Below are positions 1-9,747 of a stretch of DNA of 64,000 nucleotides, piece by piece. This stretch comes from Bacilli bacterium. GTDB taxonomy: Bacteria > Bacillota > Bacilli > Paenibacillales > NBRC-103111. Numbering within the stretch: position 1 is the first letter of the stretch; every line of letters starts with the position of its first letter. The DNA lies in assembly GCA_028287395.1 (NCBI GenBank), contig JAQBPR010000191.1, forward strand, positions 20,480-84,479, read 5' to 3'. The translations under genes were made by a program, and so were the position numbers. The notes below the pieces were generated by a model. It was not told where the DNA came from. It was given only the letters and a program-made list of their open reading frames with translations, and searched no databases.

Positions 1-234
1 GCGCCTTTGTCTGTAGCTTATATGATCGGTTCGCATTTATCGTTGGAACAAGGGCATACCGCTTTGTTAGAGGCAATCGGTTTGACGCCTATGATCCAAT
101 TGGATATGCGCTTAGGCGAAGGTACCGGAGCTGTACTGGCCTTTCATTTTGTCGAAGCGGCGTTAAAAATTATGCGTGAAATGGCTACATTCGCAAGCGC
201 GGGTGTTTCCACACTGGAAACGGACAACAATTAA
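1..234 (+). CDS. cobT: Nicotinate-nucleotide--dimethylbenzimidazole phosphoribosyltransferase, C-terminal part (truncated by window edge)
   Basis: Translation ...GSHLSLEQGHTALLEAIGLTPMIQLDMRLGEGTGAVLAFHFVEAALKIMREMATF resembles CobT C-terminus; followed by cobU/cbiB/cobS. Confidence 0.9.
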   Translation, partial: APLSVAYMIGSHLSLEQGHTALLEAIGLTPMIQLDMRLGEGTGAVLAFHFVEAALKIMREMATFASAGVSTLETDNN

Positions 235-285
235 CAATTCCATTCATCCATATCGCGCGGATTTTTTCGACAAGGGAGGTTTAAC

Positions 286-864
286 ATGCTTGTTTTGGTT
301 ACTGGTGGGGCGAGGAGCGGGAAAAGTAAGTTTGCTGAACGTTATACAGCTCATTTGGGGACAGAAGCAATTTATGTGGCAACCGCTCAAATTTATGATG
401 AAGAGATGCAGCGAAGGATGGAGCAGCACCAGGCTCAGCGCGATCAATCAGACTTTGCTTGGCAAACGATGGTTGAGCCGTATGAACTGATGCTTCTCTT
501 GAAGAAACTGGATAAAGAAGGCTCTGCTCCGATTGTGCTTGTCGATTGCTTGACATTGTGGCTTTCCAATTGGCTGTTAAAATGGCAGGACGATCCAGCG
601 CTGGAGATACAGAAGGATCGTATACTTCAACTCGCAGATGAGCTATTCGCAGGCTGGGTCAGTGCATTAAGTTGTTTTTCGGGAACGGTTTTAATGGTTA
701 CGAACGAGGTCGGCGATGGAATTGTTCCGGAATATCCGCTTGGACGCTTATATCGCGATTTAGCGGGAATAATGAATCAAAAAATAGCTTTGATCTGCGA
801 TCAAGTATTTCTTGTGACCGCAGGCATTCCATTGGAGCTAAAAAGCAATGCATTTCGGTTTTAA
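286..864 (+). CDS. cobU: Bifunctional adenosylcobinamide kinase / adenosylcobinamide-phosphate guanylyltransferase
   Basis: N-terminal VTGGARSGKSKFAE P-loop and CobU-like sequence; RBS gggaggt upstream. Confidence 0.93.
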   Translation: MLVLVTGGARSGKSKFAERYTAHLGTEAIYVATAQIYDEEMQRRMEQHQAQRDQSDFAWQTMVEPYELMLLLKKLDKEGSAPIVLVDCLTLWLSNWLLKWQDDPALEIQKDRILQLADELFAGWVSALSCFSGTVLMVTNEVGDGIVPEYPLGRLYRDLAGIMNQKIALICDQVFLVTAGIPLELKSNAFRF

Positions 865-880
865 ACGTAGAGGAGTTTGA

Positions 881-1864
881 ATGCTACTATATTCATTTCA
901 TGAAACAGCGATGATGTTGATCGCGGCGATTCTTATCGATTGGCTTATTGGAGATCCTGCTTGGCCTACGCATCCAGTCATCTACATGGGTAAGCTGATT
1001 CGCTGGCTGGAAGGGAAATGGAGATCGCCGTTGCCATTGCAAACTAAAGCTGCGGCAGCTAAATTTCACGGGGTCTTGCTTACGCTAGTGACCGTTTTTA
1101 TTTGCTGTGGCTTGATGTGGCTGACAGTTTGGCTGTGTCGTTCAATAAATCCGTGGCTTGGTTATGCTGTGAATACATGGTTCATTTCCACTACGATTGC
1201 GATTAAAGGATTAAAAGCTGCAGCATTGCTTGTTTATCGACCTTTGCGAAAAGGAGATTTGATCGCGGTGCGTAAATATGTGGGTTATATTGTCGGTAGG
1301 GATACCGCCGTATTAGATGAGCAGGAAGCTGTAAGAGCGACGATAGAAACCGTAGCGGAGAATATTGTGGATGCTGTAGTTTCGCCGCTTTTCTACGCAT
1401 TGCTGGGTGGGGCGCCATTGGCTGTCATGTATCGCGCTAGCAATACGCTTGATTCTATGGTGGGGTACAAAAATGAGACGTACCTTCATTTTGGTTGGGC
1501 TTCTGCACGCTTGGACGATCTATTGAATTGGGTTCCAGCGCGTATGACTGGTTTGCTGCTTGTGATTTCAGCGATTCCGGGACGGACGATATCTATGCTT
1601 GGTGCTTGGAAATCCATGCGAAAGTTTGCCCATCTTCATCCAAGTCCGAATAGCGGAATTCCTGAATCTGCAGTGGCCGGTGCGCTTGGTATCGAATTGG
1701 GCGGGCGGAATTACTATGGGGGTATTGTAAGCGATAGAGCGCGTATGGGATGGCCGCTGCGCTCACTGGGACAGGATGACATCCTCTGGACGATCACATT
1801 GTTGTATCGGGTAAGTTATTTGTGGGTGGGGGGATTGCTTTGCTCGCTTTTCGTTCTAAGGTAA
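881..1864 (+). CDS. cbiB: Adenosylcobinamide-phosphate synthase
   Basis: DWLIGDPAWPTHPVIYMGKLI and RASNTLDSMVGYKNETY motifs; membrane protein in cob operon. Confidence 0.92.
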   Translation: MLLYSFHETAMMLIAAILIDWLIGDPAWPTHPVIYMGKLIRWLEGKWRSPLPLQTKAAAAKFHGVLLTLVTVFICCGLMWLTVWLCRSINPWLGYAVNTWFISTTIAIKGLKAAALLVYRPLRKGDLIAVRKYVGYIVGRDTAVLDEQEAVRATIETVAENIVDAVVSPLFYALLGGAPLAVMYRASNTLDSMVGYKNETYLHFGWASARLDDLLNWVPARMTGLLLVISAIPGRTISMLGAWKSMRKFAHLHPSPNSGIPESAVAGALGIELGGRNYYGGIVSDRARMGWPLRSLGQDDILWTITLLYRVSYLWVGGLLCSLFVLR

Positions 1865-2652
1865 CCGCTTGGCGTAATGCATGCATTGCCGCATTTCAAT
1901 TTTTAACCCGCTTTCCTTTACCGCTGCGAATCGATTATACGGATCAAGTTTTTCGCAGAAGTGTTGTCTTTTATCCTTTTGTCGGTGCGGTGATTGGGTT
2001 GTTGTTAACCTTGGTAGCAGCAGGGCTTCGCCTGTGGCTTCCTGGTTTCCCGGCAGCAGCCATCCTACTTAGTCTATGGATTATGTTAACAGGCGCGCTT
2101 CACTTGGATGGCTTAATGGATACAGCGGACGGAATATTAAGTCATCGGTCACGAGAGAAAATGCTGGAAATTATGCGGGATAGTCGTGTAGGTGCAATGG
2201 GTGTCATTGTTTGCGTGCTGTATTTGCTGTTAAAGCTATCTTTCATTATGGAATTACTGGATGGTACGTGGGATCAGGCGGCTGTCTTTTTCTGCTGCAT
2301 TCCGATTTGGAGTCGTTGGTTTACCGTTTTATCGATCATTGGTTGGCCATATGCTAGGGAAGGGAGTACGGGGATGGGCGGCTATTTTCGCAGCGTTCGT
2401 TTTCGTCATTTCTTAGGTGCAACTTTAATTGCGGCTATATTTACTTTGGGTGCGCTTTGGTTAACGGGCTTCGGGGGGTACAGACTGATGCTTTATTTCT
2501 TAGGTTTTCCGCTTATTTGCGGATTATTGGGATGGGGAATTGCCCAATATTTGCATCAGAAGCTGGGTGGCTTGACAGGGGATACCTATGGAGCAATCAA
2601 TGAATTGTTGGAGCTGTTTATGCTTTTTGCTGTGCTCATAATTTGGAATTAA
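1822..2652 (+). CDS. cobS: Adenosylcobinamide-GDP ribazoletransferase (true start may be a little downstream of 1822)
   Basis: FLTRFPLP, ALHLDGLMDTADG, GGLTGDTYGAINELLE motifs. Confidence 0.9.
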   Translation: MGGGIALLAFRSKVTAWRNACIAAFQFLTRFPLPLRIDYTDQVFRRSVVFYPFVGAVIGLLLTLVAAGLRLWLPGFPAAAILLSLWIMLTGALHLDGLMDTADGILSHRSREKMLEIMRDSRVGAMGVIVCVLYLLLKLSFIMELLDGTWDQAAVFFCCIPIWSRWFTVLSIIGWPYAREGSTGMGGYFRSVRFRHFLGATLIAAIFTLGALWLTGFGGYRLMLYFLGFPLICGLLGWGIAQYLHQKLGGLTGDTYGAINELLELFMLFAVLIIWN

Positions 2653-2662
2653 AAAACGATAA

Positions 2663-2866
2663 AGAGTATGTTCAAAGAATGGTGACGTGGAGTAATGGGT
2701 GTGCTTGTAAAGTTTACGTGCCGACTTTGAAAATGAGTTTCTACCTTCGTCCATTCAAGAAACTCATTTTCAACTGAGGTAAAAGTTTTCGTAAGAAAAC
2801 TCACTTCGTAAGCATGCGCTTAAAGCACATTCATTACGCAACATAGCTATACTTTTTGAACATGTT
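2663..2866. repeat. Palindromic intergenic element copy A (about 204 bp)
   Basis: Ends agtATGTTCAAAg / ctTTTTGAACATgt; internal perfect inverted repeats 2727-2740/2760-2773 and 2784-2790/2795-2801; shares long blocks with 10705-10790 and with the reverse complement of 30108-30249. Confidence 0.88.
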
Positions 2867-2883
2867 ATTTTAGGAGGGATGAG

Positions 2884-3966
2884 ATGTTAGAGCGTTTTGG
2901 TCATGGCGGGGATGTTTGGACAGCGGAAGAAGCATTTGGCCGATCAAGGGAGCAGTTTATTGATTTTAGCGCGAATATGAATCCTTTTGGACCCCCTGCA
3001 ATAGTGAAAGAGATTATGCATCAATGCTGGCAGGATATGGCGCGTTATCCTGATCCTATTGTTAGAGAATTGCGCAGCAAGCTTGCCGAGGTTTATGGCA
3101 TTCCAGTGGAAAGTATTCTGGTAGGCAATGGTGCGGCAGAGCTGATTGATCTGATAGTTCGTGTTTTGCAGCCCCGTATTACAGGGTTGGCTAGACCCTC
3201 TTTTTCGGAATATGAAGAGGCGGTAGCGAAGACATCGGGTGGGGTATATGAGATTCCCACTTATGCAAGATATGGGTTTGAACTGCAGATGGATGATGTA
3301 TTGCAGGCGATGCAGCATTCGGATTTGTTGTTTCTCGGCAACCCGAACAATCCTACTGGACGGCTTATTTCATCCCCATTGCTGCGACAGATTATTTCGT
3401 CAGAGAAGCCGCTCATTGTCGATGAAGCGTTTATTGATTTTGTCCCCAACGAGGAGAAGAAAAGCCTTATTCGCAAAGCTGCCGTAACTAAAAATTTATT
3501 TGTCATTCGTTCGATGACGAAGTTTTATGCGATACCCGGCATTCGTCTTGGATTCATCGTAGCGCATCCAGAAGCAATTGCGCGTCTGCAGCTGCTGCAG
3601 GTACAATGGAGCGTTAATTATTTGGCGCAGCTTATAGGCAAGGCTGTTTTAGACGATGTCGAATATGCGGTGAAAACAAAGAAATGGCTGCATACAGAAC
3701 GTGCATGGCTTATTGCCGAATTACGGGCAATGGGATTAACTGTATTCCCCAGCGATACGAACTTTATTTTATTTTCTTTTTCAAAAGAAAGTGGCTTGGA
3801 TGTCAAAATCATGCAGCAGCGCTTAGGGTTACGCGGTATTCTCATACGCGACGCTTCACTTTTTAAAGGGCTGGATGCTTCCTATTGCCGCATTGCTGTG
3901 CGCTTAAGAGCTGATAATGAACGCTTGCTTGCAGAGCTTAGGCAAGGAGGAGCAGGGCATGGTTGA
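2884..3966 (+). CDS. cobD: Threonine-phosphate decarboxylase (PLP-dependent)
   Basis: HGGDVWTAEEAFG...DFSANMNPFGPP, class-I aminotransferase fold, between cobS and cbiP. Confidence 0.9.
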   Translation: MLERFGHGGDVWTAEEAFGRSREQFIDFSANMNPFGPPAIVKEIMHQCWQDMARYPDPIVRELRSKLAEVYGIPVESILVGNGAAELIDLIVRVLQPRITGLARPSFSEYEEAVAKTSGGVYEIPTYARYGFELQMDDVLQAMQHSDLLFLGNPNNPTGRLISSPLLRQIISSEKPLIVDEAFIDFVPNEEKKSLIRKAAVTKNLFVIRSMTKFYAIPGIRLGFIVAHPEAIARLQLLQVQWSVNYLAQLIGKAVLDDVEYAVKTKKWLHTERAWLIAELRAMGLTVFPSDTNFILFSFSKESGLDVKIMQQRLGLRGILIRDASLFKGLDASYCRIAVRLRADNERLLAELRQGGAGHG

Positions 3967-5524
3967 ATCTGTGAAAAAAGCGGCTCCACTGGCTGCAACC
4001 ATTATGGTGCAAGGAACATCCTCGGATGTCGGAAAAAGTATTATTACGGCAGCGCTTTGCCGAATTTTGCTGCAGGATGGTTGGCGCGTAGCTCCTTTTA
4101 AATCGCAAAACATGTCGCTTAATTCGTATGTAACTCCGGATGGCAAAGAAATTGGCCGTGCCCAAGGAATGCAAGCGGATGCTTGTCAGACGGCTGCGAC
4201 GACGGAGATGAATCCTATTTTGTTAAAGCCTAAGGGTGAAATGGTATCGCAGGTCATTGTCCATGGCAAGCCTTACAAGGATTTAGATTTTCGCACTTAT
4301 CGTGAAAGCTATTCGACAGAGGCGGAAATCATCGTCAAAGAAGCACTGCTAAGCTTACGCAGTCAATATGAAGTGATCGTGATCGAGGGAGCCGGAAGCC
4401 CTGCGGAGATAAATTTAAAGGATCGCGATATTGTCAATATGCGCTTAGCGGGTTGGGCTGATGCGCCGGTTATTCTGGTGGCTGATATTGATCGCGGCGG
4501 TGTTTTCGCTTCGATTGTCGGGACGATGGAAATTTTGCGACCGGAAGAGCGAGATAGGGTATGCGGTTTTGTGATTAACAAATTTCGCGGAGATATTGCG
4601 CTTTTGCAATCGGGGCTTGATTGGTTGGAAGAACGGACGGGCAAGCCGGTGCTGGGTGTAATTCCTTATTTGGCGAATTTACAATTGGAGGATGAGGATT
4701 CCGCTTCCTTAAATGCGAAAATAAATACCCAAATGAAGCTGGATCAATTAGACCCATCCATGCTGGATATTGCAGTCATTCGACTTCCACTTATAGCCAA
4801 CTTTACGGATTTTGACCCGCTGCTGGAAGAGGAGGACGTTACCCTTCGCTATGTTTCAACTCCGGCTGAGCTTGGCTGTCCGGATGTGATTATTTTGCCG
4901 GGAAGTAAAAATACGATCAACGATTTACTTTTTTTGCGAGAAAGTGGATTGGAGTTGGCCATTTTGCATTTTATCCAAAAGGGTGGGCGCTTGACCGGTA
5001 TTTGTGCGGGGTATCAAATGATGGGTGAAAGGCTGTTGGACCCGCTGTTGGTCGAATCGGATCGGCTGGAGTTGTCCGGGATGGGAGTGCTTCCGCTGGA
5101 AACTTCCTTTACTGCAGACAAAAAAACAGAGCGGGTTCAAGGCTATTCGCAACCAAATGAACAGGGTAGTTCCAATGACATAGAAGGCTACGAAATACAT
5201 ATGGGAGAAACCCGATTTACGGCAGTCGTAACGCATCCTTTTCGAATCCGTCTGCAGCGAACAGCAGAATCGTCAGAAGAATATCATCCCGATGGAGTGA
5301 TATCGGCCGACGGTAAGCTGTGGGGGACTTATATTCATGGCATTTTGCATAATGACGATTTTCGTCGAGACTGGCTGAACCAAATTCGTCTAGCCAAGGG
5401 ATGGCCGCCCATTGCAGGCACGCTGCAATTTCAACATCGCAGAGAAGAAGCTTTCAATCGCTTGGCAGAGCATGTACGAAATCATTTGGATATGACAAAA
5501 ATTTATGAGATGATAGAAGCTTAA
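3959..5524 (+). CDS. cbiP: Cobyric acid synthase (glutamine-hydrolysing); start taken at ATG 3959
   Basis: MVQGTSSDVGKS, FKSQNMSLNSYVT, GICAGYQMMGERLLDP motifs. Confidence 0.95.
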   Translation: MVESVKKAAPLAATIMVQGTSSDVGKSIITAALCRILLQDGWRVAPFKSQNMSLNSYVTPDGKEIGRAQGMQADACQTAATTEMNPILLKPKGEMVSQVIVHGKPYKDLDFRTYRESYSTEAEIIVKEALLSLRSQYEVIVIEGAGSPAEINLKDRDIVNMRLAGWADAPVILVADIDRGGVFASIVGTMEILRPEERDRVCGFVINKFRGDIALLQSGLDWLEERTGKPVLGVIPYLANLQLEDEDSASLNAKINTQMKLDQLDPSMLDIAVIRLPLIANFTDFDPLLEEEDVTLRYVSTPAELGCPDVIILPGSKNTINDLLFLRESGLELAILHFIQKGGRLTGICAGYQMMGERLLDPLLVESDRLELSGMGVLPLETSFTADKKTERVQGYSQPNEQGSSNDIEGYEIHMGETRFTAVVTHPFRIRLQRTAESSEEYHPDGVISADGKLWGTYIHGILHNDDFRRDWLNQIRLAKGWPPIAGTLQFQHRREEAFNRLAEHVRNHLDMTKIYEMIEA

Positions 5525-5539
5525 AAGGAGGCATTCGTA

Positions 5540-6109
5540 ATGAATATATATACGCGTACGGGAGATGCAGGACAGACTGGAATCATTGGCGGTCGCGTCG
5601 ATAAGGATGATATTCGCGTTGAAGCCTATGGCACAGTCGATGAATTAAATTGCTTTCTAGGTCAGGCGATGAGTCTGATGGAGGAAGCGAAATTTAACGA
5701 TTTACTCACTGATTTGCGGCAAATTCAACATGAATTATTTGATTGCGGCCATGATCTTGCTATCGCAAAAAGCGGCATACGCCCTTATAAGGTCTTCGCT
5801 GAAATGGTCGTTCATTTGGAAACCTTGATCGATCAATATGATGCGGAGACGGAGGATTTAACCCGATTTATTTTACCTGGCGGAAGCGCGGTTTCGTCGG
5901 CTTTACATATTTGTCGCACGGTATGTCGTCGCGCTGAGCGCAGAGTAGTTACTTTAGCTAGGACGCAGGAAATTAATGAAGAGGTGCGCAAATATTTAAA
6001 TCGCCTATCCGATTTATTTTTCACCATTGCCCGGAACGGTAATTCGCGAAATGGAATAGCTGATGTCGAATACGAACGCAGCGCTGAGGTATTTCGGAGA
6101 AAAAAATGA
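5540..6109 (+). CDS. Cob(I)yrinic acid a,c-diamide adenosyltransferase, PduO type
   Basis: MNIYTRTGDAGQTGIIGG...VEAYGTVDELN...RTVCRRAERRVV. Confidence 0.93.
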   Translation: MNIYTRTGDAGQTGIIGGRVDKDDIRVEAYGTVDELNCFLGQAMSLMEEAKFNDLLTDLRQIQHELFDCGHDLAIAKSGIRPYKVFAEMVVHLETLIDQYDAETEDLTRFILPGGSAVSSALHICRTVCRRAERRVVTLARTQEINEEVRKYLNRLSDLFFTIARNGNSRNGIADVEYERSAEVFRRKK

Positions 6110-7065
6110 ACTATTACGAACCCTTAGTCTATGAGATTCCGTCAGAGGAAGATGGCTGGATTTTAAAGACGATTTTACAAAAAAGGATGCACATCTCACG
6201 AACGCTGTTATCTCGTTTAAAGCAGACGGAGCAGGGAATTATGTTAAACGGTGAACGCCGCTATATCAGTGTGAGAGTAAACGTGGGCGACCTTGTCGAG
6301 GTTCGTATGCAGCAAGAGGAATCAACCGACATTTTAGCACAAAACATTCCGCTCGAGATCATTTTCGAGGATGAGCATTTACTTATTGTGAACAAAGCTG
6401 CAGGGATAATTGTGCACCCGACCCATGGGCACTACATGAATACCGTCGCGAACGCCGTTGTGTATCATTGGCAGCAAAATGGGCAAAATGTGCGTTTTCG
6501 CCCGATCCATCGACTCGATCAAGAAACGTCAGGCGTGCTCGCCATTGCTAAAAACCCTTTTGTGCATCAATGGGTATCGGAGCAAATGATCGCGCATCAA
6601 ACGAAAAAAGAATATATTGCCTTCGTTCATGGACTTGTGCAATCGGAACACGGTACAATAGACGCACCGATCGACCGTAATCCGGATCAGCCGCATTTGC
6701 GGATGATTATGGAAGCCGGCTATCCTTCCGTTACGCACTTCGAAGTGATAGAGCGTTATACGGCTTCAGATGTCACGCAAGTTAGATTATGGCTGGAGAC
6801 GGGGCGAACGCATCAAATTCGTGTACATATGAAGTCGCTCGGACACCCGTTGGTTGGCGATAAATTTTATGCTGATCCTGTTGAGGAAGCCATGACGCTG
6901 CCAACGGATCAAGCATCCATGATGATGCAGCGCCACGCGCTGCATGCAGAGAAGCTTGGATTGATCCATCCCGCTACGAAACAATGGGTGGAATATACCG
7001 CAAAGCTGCCAGATGATATGCAGGACTTTTTAAAGGCGACTGTATCTAAAGAAAGGAACGAATAA
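6106..7065 (+). CDS. RluA/RluD-family pseudouridine synthase
   Basis: S4-like N-terminus, RPIHRLDQETSGVLAIAK, LETGRTHQIRVHM. Confidence 0.93.
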   Translation: MNYYEPLVYEIPSEEDGWILKTILQKRMHISRTLLSRLKQTEQGIMLNGERRYISVRVNVGDLVEVRMQQEESTDILAQNIPLEIIFEDEHLLIVNKAAGIIVHPTHGHYMNTVANAVVYHWQQNGQNVRFRPIHRLDQETSGVLAIAKNPFVHQWVSEQMIAHQTKKEYIAFVHGLVQSEHGTIDAPIDRNPDQPHLRMIMEAGYPSVTHFEVIERYTASDVTQVRLWLETGRTHQIRVHMKSLGHPLVGDKFYADPVEEAMTLPTDQASMMMQRHALHAEKLGLIHPATKQWVEYTAKLPDDMQDFLKATVSKERNE

Positions 7066-7425
7066 ATGAGTTTTCAATTATACGGTTATTCTAAGTGCGG
7101 AACATGTCGAGACGCTTTAAAATCGTTACGGGCAAAAGGACATGAACTGCAAATGATAGAGTTATTTGAAACACCGCCCTCCGAAAATCAATTAAAGCAA
7201 TGGATTCAAGCCAGCGGCTTGCCTATTCAAAGGTTTTTTAACGTTTCTGGCGAAGTATACAGGGAAATGAATTTAAAAGATAAACTGCCTTCGATGAGCT
7301 TTGATGAACAAATCACATTGCTTGCTTCAAATGGAAGATTAATTAAACGACCGATTGCAGCAGAAGGCAATAAGGTAACTGTGGGCTTTAAAGAAGCAGA
7401 ATACAAAGAGGTTTGGGGGATTTAA
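7066..7425 (+). CDS. ArsC/Spx-family thioredoxin-fold protein
   Basis: YGYSKCGTCRDALKSL CXXC motif, RPIAAEGNKVTVGF C-terminus. Confidence 0.88.
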   Translation: MSFQLYGYSKCGTCRDALKSLRAKGHELQMIELFETPPSENQLKQWIQASGLPIQRFFNVSGEVYREMNLKDKLPSMSFDEQITLLASNGRLIKRPIAAEGNKVTVGFKEAEYKEVWGI

Positions 7426-7428
7426 CGA

Positions 7429-8508
7429 TTGGCTGGTCCGCGAATAGCAGGAAATAAAAACAATCCTTGGTGGTATTTGGGAACGATTGGCGCTTTTTTA
7501 TTAGCCAAGTTTAAACTTATTATATCCTTACTGAAGCTAGGCACATTTGGGGGAACGCTGTTAAGTATGGCGATTTCCATCTGGGCATATGCTTTAATAG
7601 CTCCCTATCAATTAGCAATCGGTGTGGTTTTACTTATATTTGTCCATGAAATGGGGCATGTGATTGCGGCCAAACAAAAAGGATTGCCGACGAGCGCACC
7701 CATTTTCATTCCTTTAATTGGGGCAATGATCAATTTAAAACGCCATCCGCGTGATGCTGAGACAGAAGCTTATATCGCATTTGGTGGTCCGCTTTTAGGT
7801 ACTGCGGGTGCATTGCTTGTATTTGCTATGGGCTGGTATTGGGATTCTGCTTTATTTATTTATGTCGCATTTGTAGGATTTTTTATTAATCTAATTAATT
7901 TATTGCCGATTCATCCTTTGGATGGCGGTCGTATTTCAGTGGCTGTCAGTCGTTGGCTTTGGCTTGTCGGTTTGACGGCAGGGCTTGTGATTATTGTTTA
8001 TTTCAAGCTTTATTTGATGTTCATTTTCTGGATTTTGTTTGCATGGGATTTATATCAAAAATTTGTTCGTAAAAAGGGAAAGCTTAAACCGGAAACCACT
8101 TGGGCCACTTACGAGGTGCCCGTTGAGCCTTTACTAAATAATGGAGTTTTCATACCCGGACCCGAGCATCGTCGTGAATTGGATTTTCAAACGTATTCCG
8201 ATTTGAATGGAAAGCAAAAGGTTTTGATGATATGGGAAGAGATTGGTTTGCGAGCACAGCTCATCTTGCCAGAACAAGGCATCATTGAAAAGACCTTCAT
8301 CACTAACATAGAACGGATTTCCAAAGAAAAGGGCCCCTTTTTGTTGATTCGCTGTCAGGTCAATTATTATGTTCATCAGAACGATGCTTATTATGAAGTT
8401 TCGCCCAAGGTGAGATGGATATTCGGCTTTGCTTATGGTCTGTTGGCATTGCTGCTGATTTATATGCTGGTCCTTTCGACAAATATGGGCGTATCGATTC
8501 ATTTATAG
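7429..8508 (+). CDS. Site-2 protease family (M50) membrane metalloprotease; TTG start
   Basis: HEMGHVIAA zinc motif, LLPIHPLDGGRI motif, multiple TM segments. Confidence 0.88.
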   Translation: MAGPRIAGNKNNPWWYLGTIGAFLLAKFKLIISLLKLGTFGGTLLSMAISIWAYALIAPYQLAIGVVLLIFVHEMGHVIAAKQKGLPTSAPIFIPLIGAMINLKRHPRDAETEAYIAFGGPLLGTAGALLVFAMGWYWDSALFIYVAFVGFFINLINLLPIHPLDGGRISVAVSRWLWLVGLTAGLVIIVYFKLYLMFIFWILFAWDLYQKFVRKKGKLKPETTWATYEVPVEPLLNNGVFIPGPEHRRELDFQTYSDLNGKQKVLMIWEEIGLRAQLILPEQGIIEKTFITNIERISKEKGPFLLIRCQVNYYVHQNDAYYEVSPKVRWIFGFAYGLLALLLIYMLVLSTNMGVSIHL

Positions 8509-8535
8509 AATGAAATAGGAGAGCTGGGATGGGCA

Positions 8536-9723
8536 ATGGCAAGGGTAGCTTCCAAGCGACTTTCGCAGCTGGGTTCGGCGATTTTTGCCGAGGTAAGCGA
8601 ATGGAAGGAGCAGGTGAACAAACAGGGAATGGATGTCATCGACTTAGGCATCGGCAGTCCCGATCAGCCTCCGTCACCGAAGGTGATAGAAGCATTGGTT
8701 CAAGCGGTCAGCAAACCGCATAATTACGGGTATCCTACATCGGAAGGCAGCCTGCAATTTCGTCAAACAGTAGCTCGCTGGTATCAATACCGCTTTGGAG
8801 TTGAGCTAGATCCGAATGATGAAATTCTTACGCTCATGGGATCACAGGACGGATTGGCTCATTTGGCGATGGCCATTACGGATCCAGGTGACCTGGTACT
8901 TGTTCCTGATCCGGGCTATCCGATTTATGCGGCGAGCCTAGTCCTTGCAGGTGTGACACCTTACACCATGCCTTTGCGCGTGGAAAATAATTTTCTGCCC
9001 GACTTAGATCGTATTCCAGAGGCTATTGCCAAACAAGCCAAATTTATGCTGCTTAACTATCCGAGTAATCCGTTATCAGCTGTTGCGGATCGGGCATTTT
9101 TTGAGCGATTAGTGGCGTATGCCCGTAAACATCATATTATTATTGTACATGATTTGGCCTATTCGGAAATGACCTTCGATGGTTTCCTGCCTGTGAGCAT
9201 CTTACAAATTCCCGACGCCAAGGAAATTGCCGTAGAATTTCATTCCTTGTCGAAAAGCTTTAACATGGCAGGCTGCCGCTTGGCCTTCATGGTAGGAAAT
9301 TCAGAAGTGGTACAGGCGTTGCAAACTTTGAAATCGAATATCGACTATGGCGTTTTCATTGCTATTCAGGAAGCAGGTATAGCGGCTTTAGAAGAGGATA
9401 TGACACACGATGACTCCGTTGCAAAGCAATATGAGCTTAGAAGGAATTTGTTCGTGGAAGGATTACAAAAAATCGGCTGGGACATTCCGCTGCCGAAAGC
9501 TACGATGTTTGTTTGGGCACCGATACCCAAAGGCTGGACTTCTCGACAAATTGCCCGGGAAATTTTATTTTCGACTGGCGTTGTAGTTATTCCTGGTGAT
9601 GCTTTTGGATCTGAGGGAGAAGGGTATGTACGGATTGCGCTTGTACAAAGTGAAGAAAGATTGGCGGAAGCTATCTCACGTATCGGCAGGTTTTTTGCAG
9701 AGAAGGTTAATGTTCTAAAGTAG
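8536..9723 (+). CDS. Class I/II aminotransferase (LL-diaminopimelate aminotransferase-like)
   Basis: IDLGIGSPDQPP, VPDPGYPIY, HSLSKSFNMAGCRLAF. Confidence 0.88.
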   Translation: MARVASKRLSQLGSAIFAEVSEWKEQVNKQGMDVIDLGIGSPDQPPSPKVIEALVQAVSKPHNYGYPTSEGSLQFRQTVARWYQYRFGVELDPNDEILTLMGSQDGLAHLAMAITDPGDLVLVPDPGYPIYAASLVLAGVTPYTMPLRVENNFLPDLDRIPEAIAKQAKFMLLNYPSNPLSAVADRAFFERLVAYARKHHIIIVHDLAYSEMTFDGFLPVSILQIPDAKEIAVEFHSLSKSFNMAGCRLAFMVGNSEVVQALQTLKSNIDYGVFIAIQEAGIAALEEDMTHDDSVAKQYELRRNLFVEGLQKIGWDIPLPKATMFVWAPIPKGWTSRQIAREILFSTGVVVIPGDAFGSEGEGYVRIALVQSEERLAEAISRIGRFFAEKVNVLK

Positions 9724-9747
9724 TTTAAGGAGAGTTGGGACGATCTG

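Noticed and set aside
244-447. Many antisense ORFs of 60-160 aa throughout the ORF track (e.g. 244-447 -, 2944-3318 -, 16530-16814 -, 16905-17237 -, 61009-61479 -)
   Set aside because: They lie opposite strong, family-assigned genes, have low-complexity or implausible composition and no RBS; typical shadow ORFs
2653-2883. Cobalamin riboswitch between cobS and cobD
   Set aside because: The long structured spacer is fully explained by palindromic element copy A, which recurs at unrelated loci, and has no B12-box
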